From: Leptasterias polaris | Taxonomy: Eukaryota; Echinodermata; Asteroidea; Forcipulatida; Asteriidae | Reading direction: 5' to 3' | DNA: 64,000 nt | Assembly: GCA_037783415.1 (NCBI GenBank) | Contig: JAZGTN010000015.1 | Location: 2,108,001 to 2,172,000 of the forward strand | Part shown: positions 46,601 to 56,100 of the stretch, in pieces | How the letters are laid out: every line of letters begins with the position of its first letter | Numbering within the stretch: position 1 is the first letter of the stretch | Notes under the pieces: model-generated | Database searches by the model: none | Told to the model about the DNA's origin: nothing | The model's input: the letters and a program-made list of their open reading frames with translations, nothing else | Made by a program: the position numbers and the translations under genes

Positions 46601-47252
46601 TAATATTAAACACTTCATTCAAAACTCAAAAATTGTTTCTGTTGACACAAAATATTAACTCCCTTTTTTTTTAAAAGTCAATTCCTGTTCCAGATAAAGA
46701 TTGTACAATGTGAGCCTTGCCTAGAATTGTTTATACTGACGGTGAATTTTTTTCTTTTGATAAAGGTTAAATCTTTGAGTTATTATAAGTCATTCTTGGA
46801 AAAATCTAAAATAACACTTCAAATAAATCAACAGCAATCAATTGGTAAAATATATCTCAGTCTTATTGCTCAGAATAAATGAACATTATGACATCTTAAG
46901 AACAAATAATATTGTATTAGTTTCTCTGAAAACAAAACCAGGTAAAAAGTAGCTGTGTGGGCGTTTTTTGTGGGAAAAACAGTAGTCTTAATATTACACT
47001 GCATGCACAGTTTCACAAGTCATAGCTGACGAGATTGTGTTGGTGAACTTTATGGCCTTCATATCTGCTAAGCTGAAAGATGCCTTGCTAAGCAAAAAAA
47101 CATCAGCTAGGTTGGCCAGTCATTGGGAGAAGTTCTATTTCCGCATAGCAGGATAACTGAATATGGATGGATGCAACTCATCTGCTGAGATCAGTGAATT
47201 CTAGCTGCTTGAGAAGAGACTATGTGGTGTGGTGATTTTGAGGTAGAGGAGA

Positions 47253-47357
47253 CTAAGACAGTGGTGCTGCAGCCGCTGCTAGAGCCTTCTTGTTTCGCAT
47301 CCTCCGGCGTACATACCAGATAGAAAAGAATGTGATACCATACACTGCATACACACA
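47253..47357 (-). CDS. ATP5MK: DAPIT exon 3 (transmembrane helix and C-terminus)
   Basis: Acceptor ATTTCAG, phase 0, stop TAG at 47255-47253. It encodes one hydrophobic helix followed by RRRMRNKK, which fits a matrix- or membrane-facing basic tail. Confidence 0.9.
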   Translation of the reverse strand, partial: CVYAVYGITFFSIWYVRRRMRNKKALAAAAAPLS

Positions 47358-47430
47358 CTGAAATGAAAAAAGAAAAGAAAAAAAACCACATAAGAAAAAT
47401 CAAGAGGAAGTACTGTGCAGAATTACACCA

Positions 47431-47465
<35 letters not shown>

Positions 47466-48100
47466 TAGTTCTTATATAGCGCATTTCACAATAACGGTCT
47501 CAATGCGCTTTACATTAGTGCCCTGGTCATTGGGCCAATAACATTCCTTTAATCTTTCTCAGCTCCCTGGGGAGTATACAGCCCAGGCTGCCGTGATGGC
47601 GCTCCGAAGGCTTTTTCAAACACAATATCAACCTCTACCCTTGCAGGTACCCATTTATACCCCTGGGTGAAGAGAAGCAATTATAGCAAAGTGTCTTGCT
47701 CAATGACACAAGCGTCATGACCGGGACTCGAACCCACACCCCGATGACTAAACCACCAGAACTTGAATCCGATGCTCTTAACCACTCGGCCATGACACCC
47801 TACATTTTGCTGAAGGTAGAACTTAGTTTTTTTGTATCAACTCTGACAGTATCTCATACAAAATTATTTTTCTGGAGAATTGTTACTGGTCCAGTAGTAC
47901 CAGTACAAACTTTAAAAATAAGTGAGCTTGCGCCTCGATAATTTTCCACCTTATCCTTAATCTGTAACAAACAAAATCAAAATTAATTGATGTCTTTTTC
48001 TTACGTTTCTTTTCCCGAACACTGTGTCTGCATTAAAGTATTTCTTGAAGCCTACGTAGTGAGCGAAGGCAGACTCGTCAATTGGTGCTCCTCCTCCCAT
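47253..48100 (-). CDS. ATP5MK: DAPIT/USMG5-like ATP synthase membrane subunit (whole CDS, 66 aa)
   Basis: DAPIT is a small single-pass subunit of the mitochondrial ATP synthase membrane sector that helps dimerise and stabilise the complex in the inner membrane. Two coding exons join in phase 0: MGGGAPIDESAFAHYVGFKK, YFNADTVFGKRN, then CVYAVYGITFFSIWYVRR and RMRNKKALAAAAAPLS. The family signature is present in order: 'F-G-KKYFN-.-T-.-.-G-.-.-N', the exon break before the transmembrane helix (YAVYGITFFSIWYV), then a basic tail. Vertebrate members are 58 aa; this one has a longer N-terminus and an alanine-rich end. A competing frame through the second exon is longer but does not continue the first exon. 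Confidence 0.93.
47433..47801 (-). mobile_element. Full-length tRNA-headed SINE with ATT tail (copy 2)
   Basis: Nearly the same as 45628-45976, with a longer ATT microsatellite (47433-47463) and an intact head AGGGTGTCATGGCCGAGTGG with GTTAAGAGCATCGG. It sits in the intron between the two DAPIT coding exons, in the gene's own orientation. Confidence 0.92.
48005..48100 (-). CDS. ATP5MK: DAPIT exon 2 (first coding exon)
   Basis: The exon begins at 48108 after ATTCAG, with the ATG at 48100-48098 (ATCATGGG). It ends AAC before GTAAGA at 48005, phase 0. KKYFN is the family's most conserved segment. Confidence 0.92.
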
Positions 48101-48258
48101 GATGCTCTCTGAATAAAAACACAGACAAATATGCACAGGATTTTAGTACGACTTGGCTAGTTTTTTATAAAATCAAGAAATCTCATTCCATCAGTCATAA
48201 ATCTGGAGAATGTTCTTTAACTTTATACATTTATCAAACAGTTACAGCACAGATACTT

Positions 48259-48568
48259 ATAGACCTTTCTTTTGTTGATAAACAAAGTGCGCCGGTTGGC
48301 ATGGACGGCCGAATGTTAGCAAAACATTCAATCGTGTTAAAAAATGTTGTGACCAAATTCAACATTTTCTGTAAAGATTCATGAACGGAAATACCTTCCA
48401 TGATTGGTTGATTTGTTTCCAACAAATTCAACACTATTTTTGAATATTTGTGTAACACTGCTACAAACTGTGGCAATCTGTTTTTGATTTGCAGTTATGG
48501 CTTTCCATACTTTTCCAACCTGGGTTGGCAAAAACTCGGGATGTGACGTTGCAAAAGAAAGGTCTATA
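48259..48568. mobile_element. MITE with TATAGACCTTTCTTTTG ends
   Basis: TATAGACCTTTCTTTTG at 48259 and the inverted CAAAAGAAAGGTCTATA ending at 48568 bound about 310 bases. TA at the borders is compatible with a TA target duplication as in Tc1/mariner. Open frames on the minus strand have no recognisable domain. Confidence 0.75.
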
Positions 48569-48941
48569 TAATAATTTATTTTCTGGGAATGAAACCAAGG
48601 AGTCTCAAACCAAGGATACCTCATAAGGGAACTTAATCACTGTAGCCTGCAAGCCAGTACTCCTAGAACTATGAGGTTCGATCTGCTATCGGAGGAAACA
48701 TGTAAACAAGGAGAGTCCTTGGCTTCACAACCACAATTAATAAATGAAATGAAAGATGCTTGCTATATCATGTGTGTGAACCAGAAACACCGGGTAAGCG
48801 TTCTGGGTTCTTTTACACATGTAAATCGGTACATGATGTTTTAAACACATGAAACAGAAGCGTGGAATAATGTCAGTCATGGATTTGTTTAATTTTCAAC
48901 CCATCAAAAGTGTTGTTATGCCAAGTTATGGTCATGGAACT

Positions 48942-49268
48942 AGCCCCACTTTTGCGGCCAAGCTTGCTGAATCCTTGGCCACACGTCCCGACCTTTTCTT
49001 TTAAGCTAAGAAATATTAAACCATTTAATTTTTTTCATAGTGCATTCCCTACGGGCCAGTCGGCGGTTTAAACAAGCTAAATAAATGTGTTCACCTAGTA
49101 GCTCTTAGCTTGCCTTGTGTGTTTTGGATGTTCAAACAATTAACATTTAAAAAAGATATTTTAAACGATAATTGTGCGACTTACTCCGAACTGTTATTTC
49201 TTAGCTTAAAAAGAAATGGTCGGGACGTGTGGCCAAGGATTCAGCAAGCTTGGCCACTGAAGTGGGGC
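48942..49268. mobile_element. MITE with ~75-bp terminal inverted repeats
   Basis: AGCCCCACTTTTGCGGCCAA with GCTTGCTGAATCCTTGGCCA (48942-49015) is inverted at 49194-49268. Both arms include GGCCAAGGATTCAGCAAGCT and GTCGGGACGTGTGGCC-type sequence. The core contains CACCTAGTAGCTCTTAGCTT. A truncated sister is at 43340-43590. The right end touches the large palindrome that follows. Confidence 0.85.
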
Positions 49269-49273
49269 TAGGT

Positions 49274-50132
49274 CTAGACCCAGTAACTGGGGCGCTGTAC
49301 TCCTTTTTTCGAAATTTTGACATCATCGGTCGTACTAGCGCCCCAGGTTATTAGTACGTCCCAATTCTGGATTCCCTGATATGGCATCATTTTGAATAGG
49401 GTAGACACAAAAAATGCCTCAGAACGACCAAAATACCCAACAAAATTGCTTTAAAAACGCCTACTGGCTTCTTGATATGTCTAAGGTGCAACATCAGGTA
49501 TTTAAATGTACTCACGATTTTGTTTTGTGCTTGAATTTTACGTTTTTGTCGAGCAGATCGATGAAAATGGTGGGCAGAGTCTCGTTTTGCCCAAATCAAT
49601 GGCCGCCGCCACCAACAGTTTAATCGTCGCGATGCATTCTGGGTAGTAGATTTAATCAACGACTGTTTGCAGCGTGTGGTCAATGTATTCGTCGAAGGGG
49701 CGCGTGTTGTGATGGGAAAGAATGGTGCACTCGCTGCAAACAGTCGTTGATTAAATCTACTACCCAGAATGCATCGCGACGATGAAACTGTTGGTGGCGG
49801 CGGCCATTGATTTGGGCAAAACGAGACTCTGCCCACCATTTTCATCGATCTGCTCGACAAAAACGTAAAATTCAAGCACAAAACAAAATCGTGAGTACAT
49901 TTAAATACCTGATGTTGCACCTTAGACATATCAAGAAGCCAGTAGGCGTTTTTAAAGCAATTTTGTTGGGTATTTTGGTCGTTCTGAGGCATTTTTTGTG
50001 TCTACCCTATTCAAAATGATGCCATATCAGGGAATCCAGAATTGGGACGTACTAATAACCTGGGGCGCTAGTACGACCGATGATGTCAAAATTTCGAAAA
50101 AAGGAGTACAGCGCCCCAGTTACTGGGTCTAG
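49274..50132. repeat. Near-perfect palindrome: 401-bp arms, 57-bp loop
   Basis: Bases 49274-49674 and 49732-50132 are reverse complements. Positions i and 99406-i pair without a gap, and I see a single mismatch (TTTAATCGTC against the complement of GACGATGAAA). Open frames beginning MPQNDQNTQQNCF are therefore mirrored on both strands. Each arm contains exon-like codons (NETLPTIFIDLLDKNVKFKH) ending at a GTGAGT donor. The outer parts carry nested inverted motifs CAGTAACTGGGGCGC and GCGCCCCAGGTTATT. It lies in DAPIT intron 1. It is either a foldback transposon or a recent inverted duplication. Confidence 0.93.
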
Positions 50133-50233
50133 GCTAGGTCCAGGTCTAAACTCTAGGACATGAACTTAAAATTGAACTTGAATTTGAAACTTAGTTAAAA
50201 TTTCAGGTAAACTAAAAGTAAAGATATTTTTTA

Positions 50234-50338
50234 AAACTTACAATACATTTACATGTAAATGACAGATGAAACAGGGTGTCCAAATTTAAAACAGGGTGTC
50301 CAAAAGACACCCAGACACCCCTCTGGCTAACACTATGG
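50234..50338. repeat. Near-identical copy of 19945-20048
   Basis: CTTACAATACATTTACATGT through GACACCCCTCTGGCTAACAC matches 19945-20048 with one visible difference (GGGTGTCC against GGGCGTCC). Confidence 0.9.
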
Positions 50339-50541
50339 AACCGTTAACAAACACTAACACAGTTAAACACACAGAACCATCATCCCAAAGGGAAAGGCCA
50401 GTCCGGCCCAGCTCCCATGAAAACTTATCGAAAACGTCTGTTAAAATGTACAACTGAAATAAAGAGATTAACAGGACGTTGGAACAACATCTTACCCATA
50501 GGCTATTCATATATTAACCAAAAATTAAGTACATTTCATAC

Positions 50542-50620
50542 CTTAAATGTGGGTTTTCGTGGCCGATAAATTTGTGGACGACCGGTGTCTTGTGTAAAGG
50601 TGGTCTGGAACCGCGTTTGT
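50542..50620 (-). other. ATP5MK: Probable non-coding first exon of DAPIT
   Basis: On the minus strand ACATTTAAG precedes GTATGA, a good donor, and the sequence just upstream (CCACGAAAACCC, CACCTTTACACAAG) is an open, CG-containing leader. A spliced 5' leader is needed because the coding exon begins with an acceptor at 48109. The right limit is a guess. Confidence 0.4.
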
Positions 50621-50639
50621 AGATGGGCAAAAATAATGA

Positions 50640-52595
50640 TTTAATGAAATACATTCGAACCAGACTATAAATAACTGGTACTTGGTTTTGCACATCACTG
50701 CTTATTACAGAAACCAGTTAAAGAAATTGGCTGAAATAATTTGTGTACGGAGTCTCACATCGTACATCATTCAATTCCAGAAGAAGACTTAAAATGTCTC
50801 ACAAATAAAGTCCTGTGTGTCTTTCTTTCATGCACAGCCCAGGGGTATTTTGTTTACCATGTCAGCAGTTTTAGACTATGTGGATTCTTGACTACTGCCT
50901 ACCGCGCCGTACCACAGTGTGGCATAGCAGGAGATTCTTGTGTTCCCCCCCGAGATTTATTTCCCCCCATACGGCAAACTGTGTGCACAAACTTCTTTTG
51001 AAAGCACCCTCTTTTGAATCATCCTCCTTCAGCCAATGTTAATTTCCCATTATATTTCACCCACTCCCTTTTCTGATTTTTGTTCTTGTCTGAGAGAGTG
51101 CTTGAATCACGACTCGGAGATAATATTCCGCTGCCGGCCGGCTGGACGGCCTGCTTGGCCGGTGTTAACTAGAGCCTACTACTACTAGTCAAAGCGTGTA
51201 AATGTATGCCCTATACACCGATCTGACAGTGAACAGAAAAAGTAGTCATGTTTCAAAACATATTTAAGATGAGCGATAAATAACAAGAGTTTGTTGTCTT
51301 GGGTTTTTGTTTTGTGTGTGTGTTTTTGTTTTTTTTGAGAAACGAATTGTGCTTTATGAATGATATTTATGGGCAGAAAATCTCACCACTAGCATTGGCT
51401 CATTCAGACCTACTTGCAGCCAGTAGCCGACCGCACGGCGCCCTCCTGCAATCAGACTTGTTGCTTTGGCAAAGAAGACGCCCATTCATATCAGGGCGAA
51501 TCACAGGGGAAAAGTGTGCTATGAAGACGTACTACGACTTTGCATCGTCAGAGTGAGATGGTGTAATGGTGTATTGACCGGCCGAGTGATGCTTCAGCCA
51601 TCGAGGAGACAGCTGAGGTTGTTGCTATGGCAACGGAGGAGGAAGACAACCAGAATGAGTAATATAACAATTTTGTCATTGAAAATTGGCTGGGACTTAG
51701 ATTAAAGGGGTTGGTTCTCATGTTAATAGTAACTTCGATGCGGATATGTCTCGACCATGTCTGCGCTATAAGGAGGCTGATAGTGATCAGCAGAAGCTCA
51801 ATATGCTGGGCCCAATTTTCCCACCGCCTAATGGGCTTTAGGTGGCTCACGTCACGAAATCCGCAATAATCGGCTTGATTGTGAGAAGAGGGCGAGGCTT
51901 ATACACTAGAACTAATCTACGTCACACTTATGAGAACGATAGGAATTTGTTTGTTTGTTTCTTCGTTTGTTTGTTTTTGACTTTGATAATATGCACCCTA
52001 TAGGCAGGCCCCATCTTAATTATGCATGAACAGTTCTGGACACTTACACTCGTTTTTCAAAGACTAATTAGATCTTCTCAGAATTACAAGTTTATCTATC
52101 TTGAGTCAGACCATAGACTATGAGCAAGGAACGTTGCAAGAACTTTGCGTGGATAGCAGAATTTAAAAACGCACACGCGATGCAAAGACTTGATCAACAC
52201 GATAAAGATAGTCTGACTACAGGAACTATATATACACGGGGATAAGATCGTCATTTATTGATAAGAACGCATTTTTAAAGTAATAACCCCGGCCTGCCTC
52301 CAAATATTCTACTTTGTATTTTTTGTTAGATGCGCGCATCAACCTGTGACTCATATAATAGTAAAATAACACTTTATTTTTGAAGCATCACTCCAGCGCA
52401 CACGTCATGATCACATTAAATTTTAGATGGTCCCAAATCATTCTGGATATTAAGTATAAATGAGCTCAGTAATGACGGGTACCAAGGACGACAAACTTTC
52501 CTCGCCACCGCATCCATTTTGCATTGCAATCATTCGAAGCAAGTTTCTTTCAAACGTATCGGTGAGAAGGCGCCATAAATTTACTGCACAACAAC
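50640..52595. promoter_or_regulatory. Divergent intergenic region between DAPIT and the MULE/SWIM gene
   Basis: The two genes point away from each other here. GTTGCTATGGCAAC at 51621-51634 is a near-consensus X-box (RFX site), and a weaker version TTGCTTTGGCAAA lies at about 51460-51472. Bases 51100-51180 and 51410-51600 are CG-richer than the surroundings. A short acidic open frame (IEETAEVVAMATEEE) overlaps the X-box but has no supporting exon signals. Confidence 0.4.
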
Positions 52596-53100
52596 ATGGC
52601 TGAGTTGGACATGAACACACCATCTGAGGCAGTGAAATGCCTTGCAGAAATGTCAGGAGAAAACCTGCAGAGTTCCTCACAGGAAGGAGAAGAATGTCCC
52701 GTGCTTGATATGGAGATCGAAATTCCCAGATTGTCAGCAACTGATCATGATTATGTGGAAGGGGCAGATGTTAACCACTCGCACGAAAAGTTGGACATCA
52801 TCAGTTTACCGTGCGCGTGTGTGCCGGTTGTTGGTGCCGTCGAATCTGTCATTCAGACGGCGAGGTTTTCCTCCTCACCACCCGCTTCATTATTACCTTC
52901 AACGACTGATATTCCACAAGATGTTAGTGTTACTTTGCCAAAGTATCATCAAAGCTGGACCAGTATTGGCGTGTGGTCAAATCCATACAAAGGCTATCTT
53001 TCCAGCAATGAAGAATTAGAACGAGCCATCAAAATGTACACGGAAGAAACGGATTCCCGTTGGGTGGTGACAGCAAAAGATAAATTGTTCAGTTCAACTG
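52596..53100 (+). CDS. MULE/SWIM gene exon 1
   Basis: ATG at 52596 in AACAACATGGCTG, the first ATG of an open frame. It encodes an acidic, Ser-rich 115-residue lead and then WTSIGVWSNPYKGYLSSNEE, LERAIKMYTEETDSRW. The exon ends after one base at GTGAGA. The frame would stop 9 codons into the intron. Confidence 0.85.
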
Positions 53101-56100
53101 GTGAGATAAAATCATGAAATTATACTTTAAACAATACGTAGTGATTATTGCACTTGGCATTGATATGAAACTGCAATTAGTATTTTGTGTTGATTTGGTT
53201 TAATATTTGTTTAGTTGTTACTAAATAAAAGTTATCAAATAATAAACCACAAGGGAAACTGACTGGGTAAATTTTTAAATGATTTTGGGTTGAACAAAGA
53301 AAAATTGACTAGAGAAGAGGTTCACCCCGGTGCGTCCGACATCCAAATCCAATGCACTAAATAAAAGTTAGTGTGATGACTGAGTGATGTTTCATGGAAC
53401 ATGTGGAAAGGGATGCTTTGCTAACTATAAAAATAGATTGTCTGTGTGTCTTGTGTAATAATGTTGGGGTGGGGGTTGGTTGTACTTCTATGACTTCTAT
53501 GATGATTCTCATCTAAGTGTATTTAGCATCTAGATGAGGCACAAGTGCATTGTCTTTGGATGTCAGACGCACCGGGGTGAACCTCTTTTGATGATATTTT
53601 ATAGTCTTACTTAGCAATAAATGTGACTTGGTTCTTTGGCGTGTGATGTATTGATAGTTTTAAATACAACACACAGGACCTACAGCTTTTACATCCATCC
53701 AACGGACACAGCAATAATGGTTAAGTGTCTTGCTTTCAAAGGACACAAGTGTCGAGCTAGACCAGGACTAGAACCCACACTCTGCTGATTGCTGATTCTA
53801 GAAAGTTTATTTGGAATTTATTCAAAATAAATAAATCATTAAATGTGATGCTATATAACAACGGTAGCAGGCAGCCTAAATGTTAATCTGTTTTCTGATT
53901 TTATTTTGCCTAAGATATCAAGCTCGGTAATTTCAAACTATTCTGGAGAGGGCGAGAGGACAACAGAAAGGCTGTGTTTCCGGACTTTGACGGACTGCCT
54001 TTCATTATGGTTGGGCGTAAAAGCTGGGGTTGCCATCTTGGACGAGACAAATGTCGGTCTGGAAAGATTAAATACCGAACAAAAATGCAGGATGAAAGTC
54101 AGGTACTCATTTTATTTTGCTCTCAAAAACTTTGAATTGTTTGTATAAATCATTTTAATGGATAGAACCGTGCTCATAATTTCATAGAAAAATTAGCAAA
54201 GCACAACAAACCAACTGTGCTTACCATGTTGTCATGATCAAAGCAGGTCTGTGGCTGTACATGGAATTATGAACTCTCACCCAGTTACTGTATGCGCACT
54301 CTCCCCCATATCAATCCATTGAGAGCACACTTGTGCATGCAGTAACTTGGTGAAAGTCGTAATTCCATGTACAGCATGCCTGCTTTGATCATGATGACAC
54401 TGCCCCTTTCAGGTTACCAGCTAAAAATACAGTTTCTTCTCATGTACATTTCGTGACTGGTTTCCTGCTTATTTTTGCTTAGCAGAAATTTGTTAAGCAG
54501 TTCTATGAAATAAGGCTAAGGTATTCAAAACCCACTCAAATGCATATTATTTACAATTAATTTGTTTAAAATTTTCTCAATATTTTCTTGCAATACAATA
54601 GGAGGGTACAGATGACAAGTGGCCACTCATCCGCTCGTCTAAAAAACTTGGATGTCCGGCGACGCTCAGTGGTGTTCATATCCTCAAATTCCGTGACTTC
54701 CCGGTAACAATAAAATAATTCTTTTCATGGACGAGTGGTCTAGGCCATTGAAACTCAAGTTCTGATGGCTGAATCATCAGAGTGTGGGTTCAAATCCCGG
54801 TCGTGACACTTGTGTCCTTGAGCAAGACCTTTAACCATTATTGCTTCTCATCACCCAGGAGTAAATGTGTGCCAACTTTGCTGCTGGTGCTGCATACTCC
54901 TAAGGAGTTGAGATGGTTTCGGGAATGCTTAAGGCCCAATGAACATGGGTAGTAATAGTGTAATGCGCTTTGTTACAATGTTTAAAAGCGCCAAATAAAT
55001 GAATATTATTATTATTGACAAATAATCATCAGTGGTGTTGAGAATCAGGTTCAATCACACATCGGATCATAGACAATTTGACTTCACATCTCGAGTGTCA
55101 AAGAAAAGAAACTTTTTGTGGAAACTACATGCAACTGTCGTCCACTTTTTTCTCAAATTTTCTATTCTCTGATTAAGAAACTTTTGTCAAGTTACTTTGG
55201 TTAGCTGTCTTGAACACTATATGAATGAAAAGTCTCCCAAGACTGGTAAAAGTGCCACCAGTGTATCGGACCTGGTTCCTCCTATCAGGATGTTTGAGCG
55301 TTAAAACCTTGCTTTCTGCTTCTTCTCACCCATACACCCTTGCTTTGTTGAGATGTAGAACAAAGAGCCATTCCAACAGCTTTATCCCACGTACTGCATC
55401 TCTTTGGAACTCCTTGCCTGGTGCATGTTTCCCTCCATCCTACAATCTAAACTGTTTTCAGAGGAATATCAATACCTACCTTCAGCTCCCTTGAGTTATT
55501 TTTATCTTACATCTTATATTTTCTTCCTGTAGCCCTTTACCAAGAGTGGCTTTTTGCCTTGTTTTTGGGCGAACTTGCATTTTTATATAAAAAAAATAAA
55601 TAAATAAAATAAACATATGTTTTTAAATTTGTTATTCTTTAGATGTCATCAAACATGAGTGAGTTTCACCGCAAGCAAACATTGAGGAGGCTTCGGCTCT
55701 CCTTGATGTCCAAACACAGTATCGTCAAAGCCGAACAACGCTTTTACATCCACCTGTCCAAGCCCGATGAACACATCCATGAGACGAATCCACCTCAGGT
55801 ACTACTCATTCCCATGAATCCCTAGGGGTTTCAATACCAGAAGGGTCAAGCACAACAAATCTGCTAAGTACAGAAAAATCTTGCTTAGTGAGGTGACGAC
55901 GGGTACTAACCGCATCTCTGTCTGCAGCATTCACAAACGGACACTCCGAAAATGTGAACCTCCAAAACTCGCCTTCAGGCGATCTGCAAACTTTTTGACA
56001 TGCTTTTATTGATTTCCAATCTTCAGACGAAATAATTTTGCAGGATGCTAACTACCGTTACCCTCTTTATAACAAATAGGCTTTTGATTAAAAAAATACA

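Noticed and set aside
47191..47484. 97-residue minus-strand frame overlapping DAPIT exon 3
   Set aside because: It reads the exon in another frame through the ATT microsatellite. The frame continuing exon 2 gives the DAPIT helix.
49387..49992. 201-residue minus-strand protein
   Set aside because: The frame runs through both arms of the palindrome and its loop. Its N-terminus is the mirror of the plus-strand frame at 49414, so the length comes from symmetry, not selection.
51560..51655. Acidic open frame IDRPSDASAIEETAEVVAMATEEE
   Set aside because: The composition looks protein-like, but there is an in-frame stop just upstream, no clear acceptor, and it overlaps an X-box-like palindrome. 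Not enough support for an exon.
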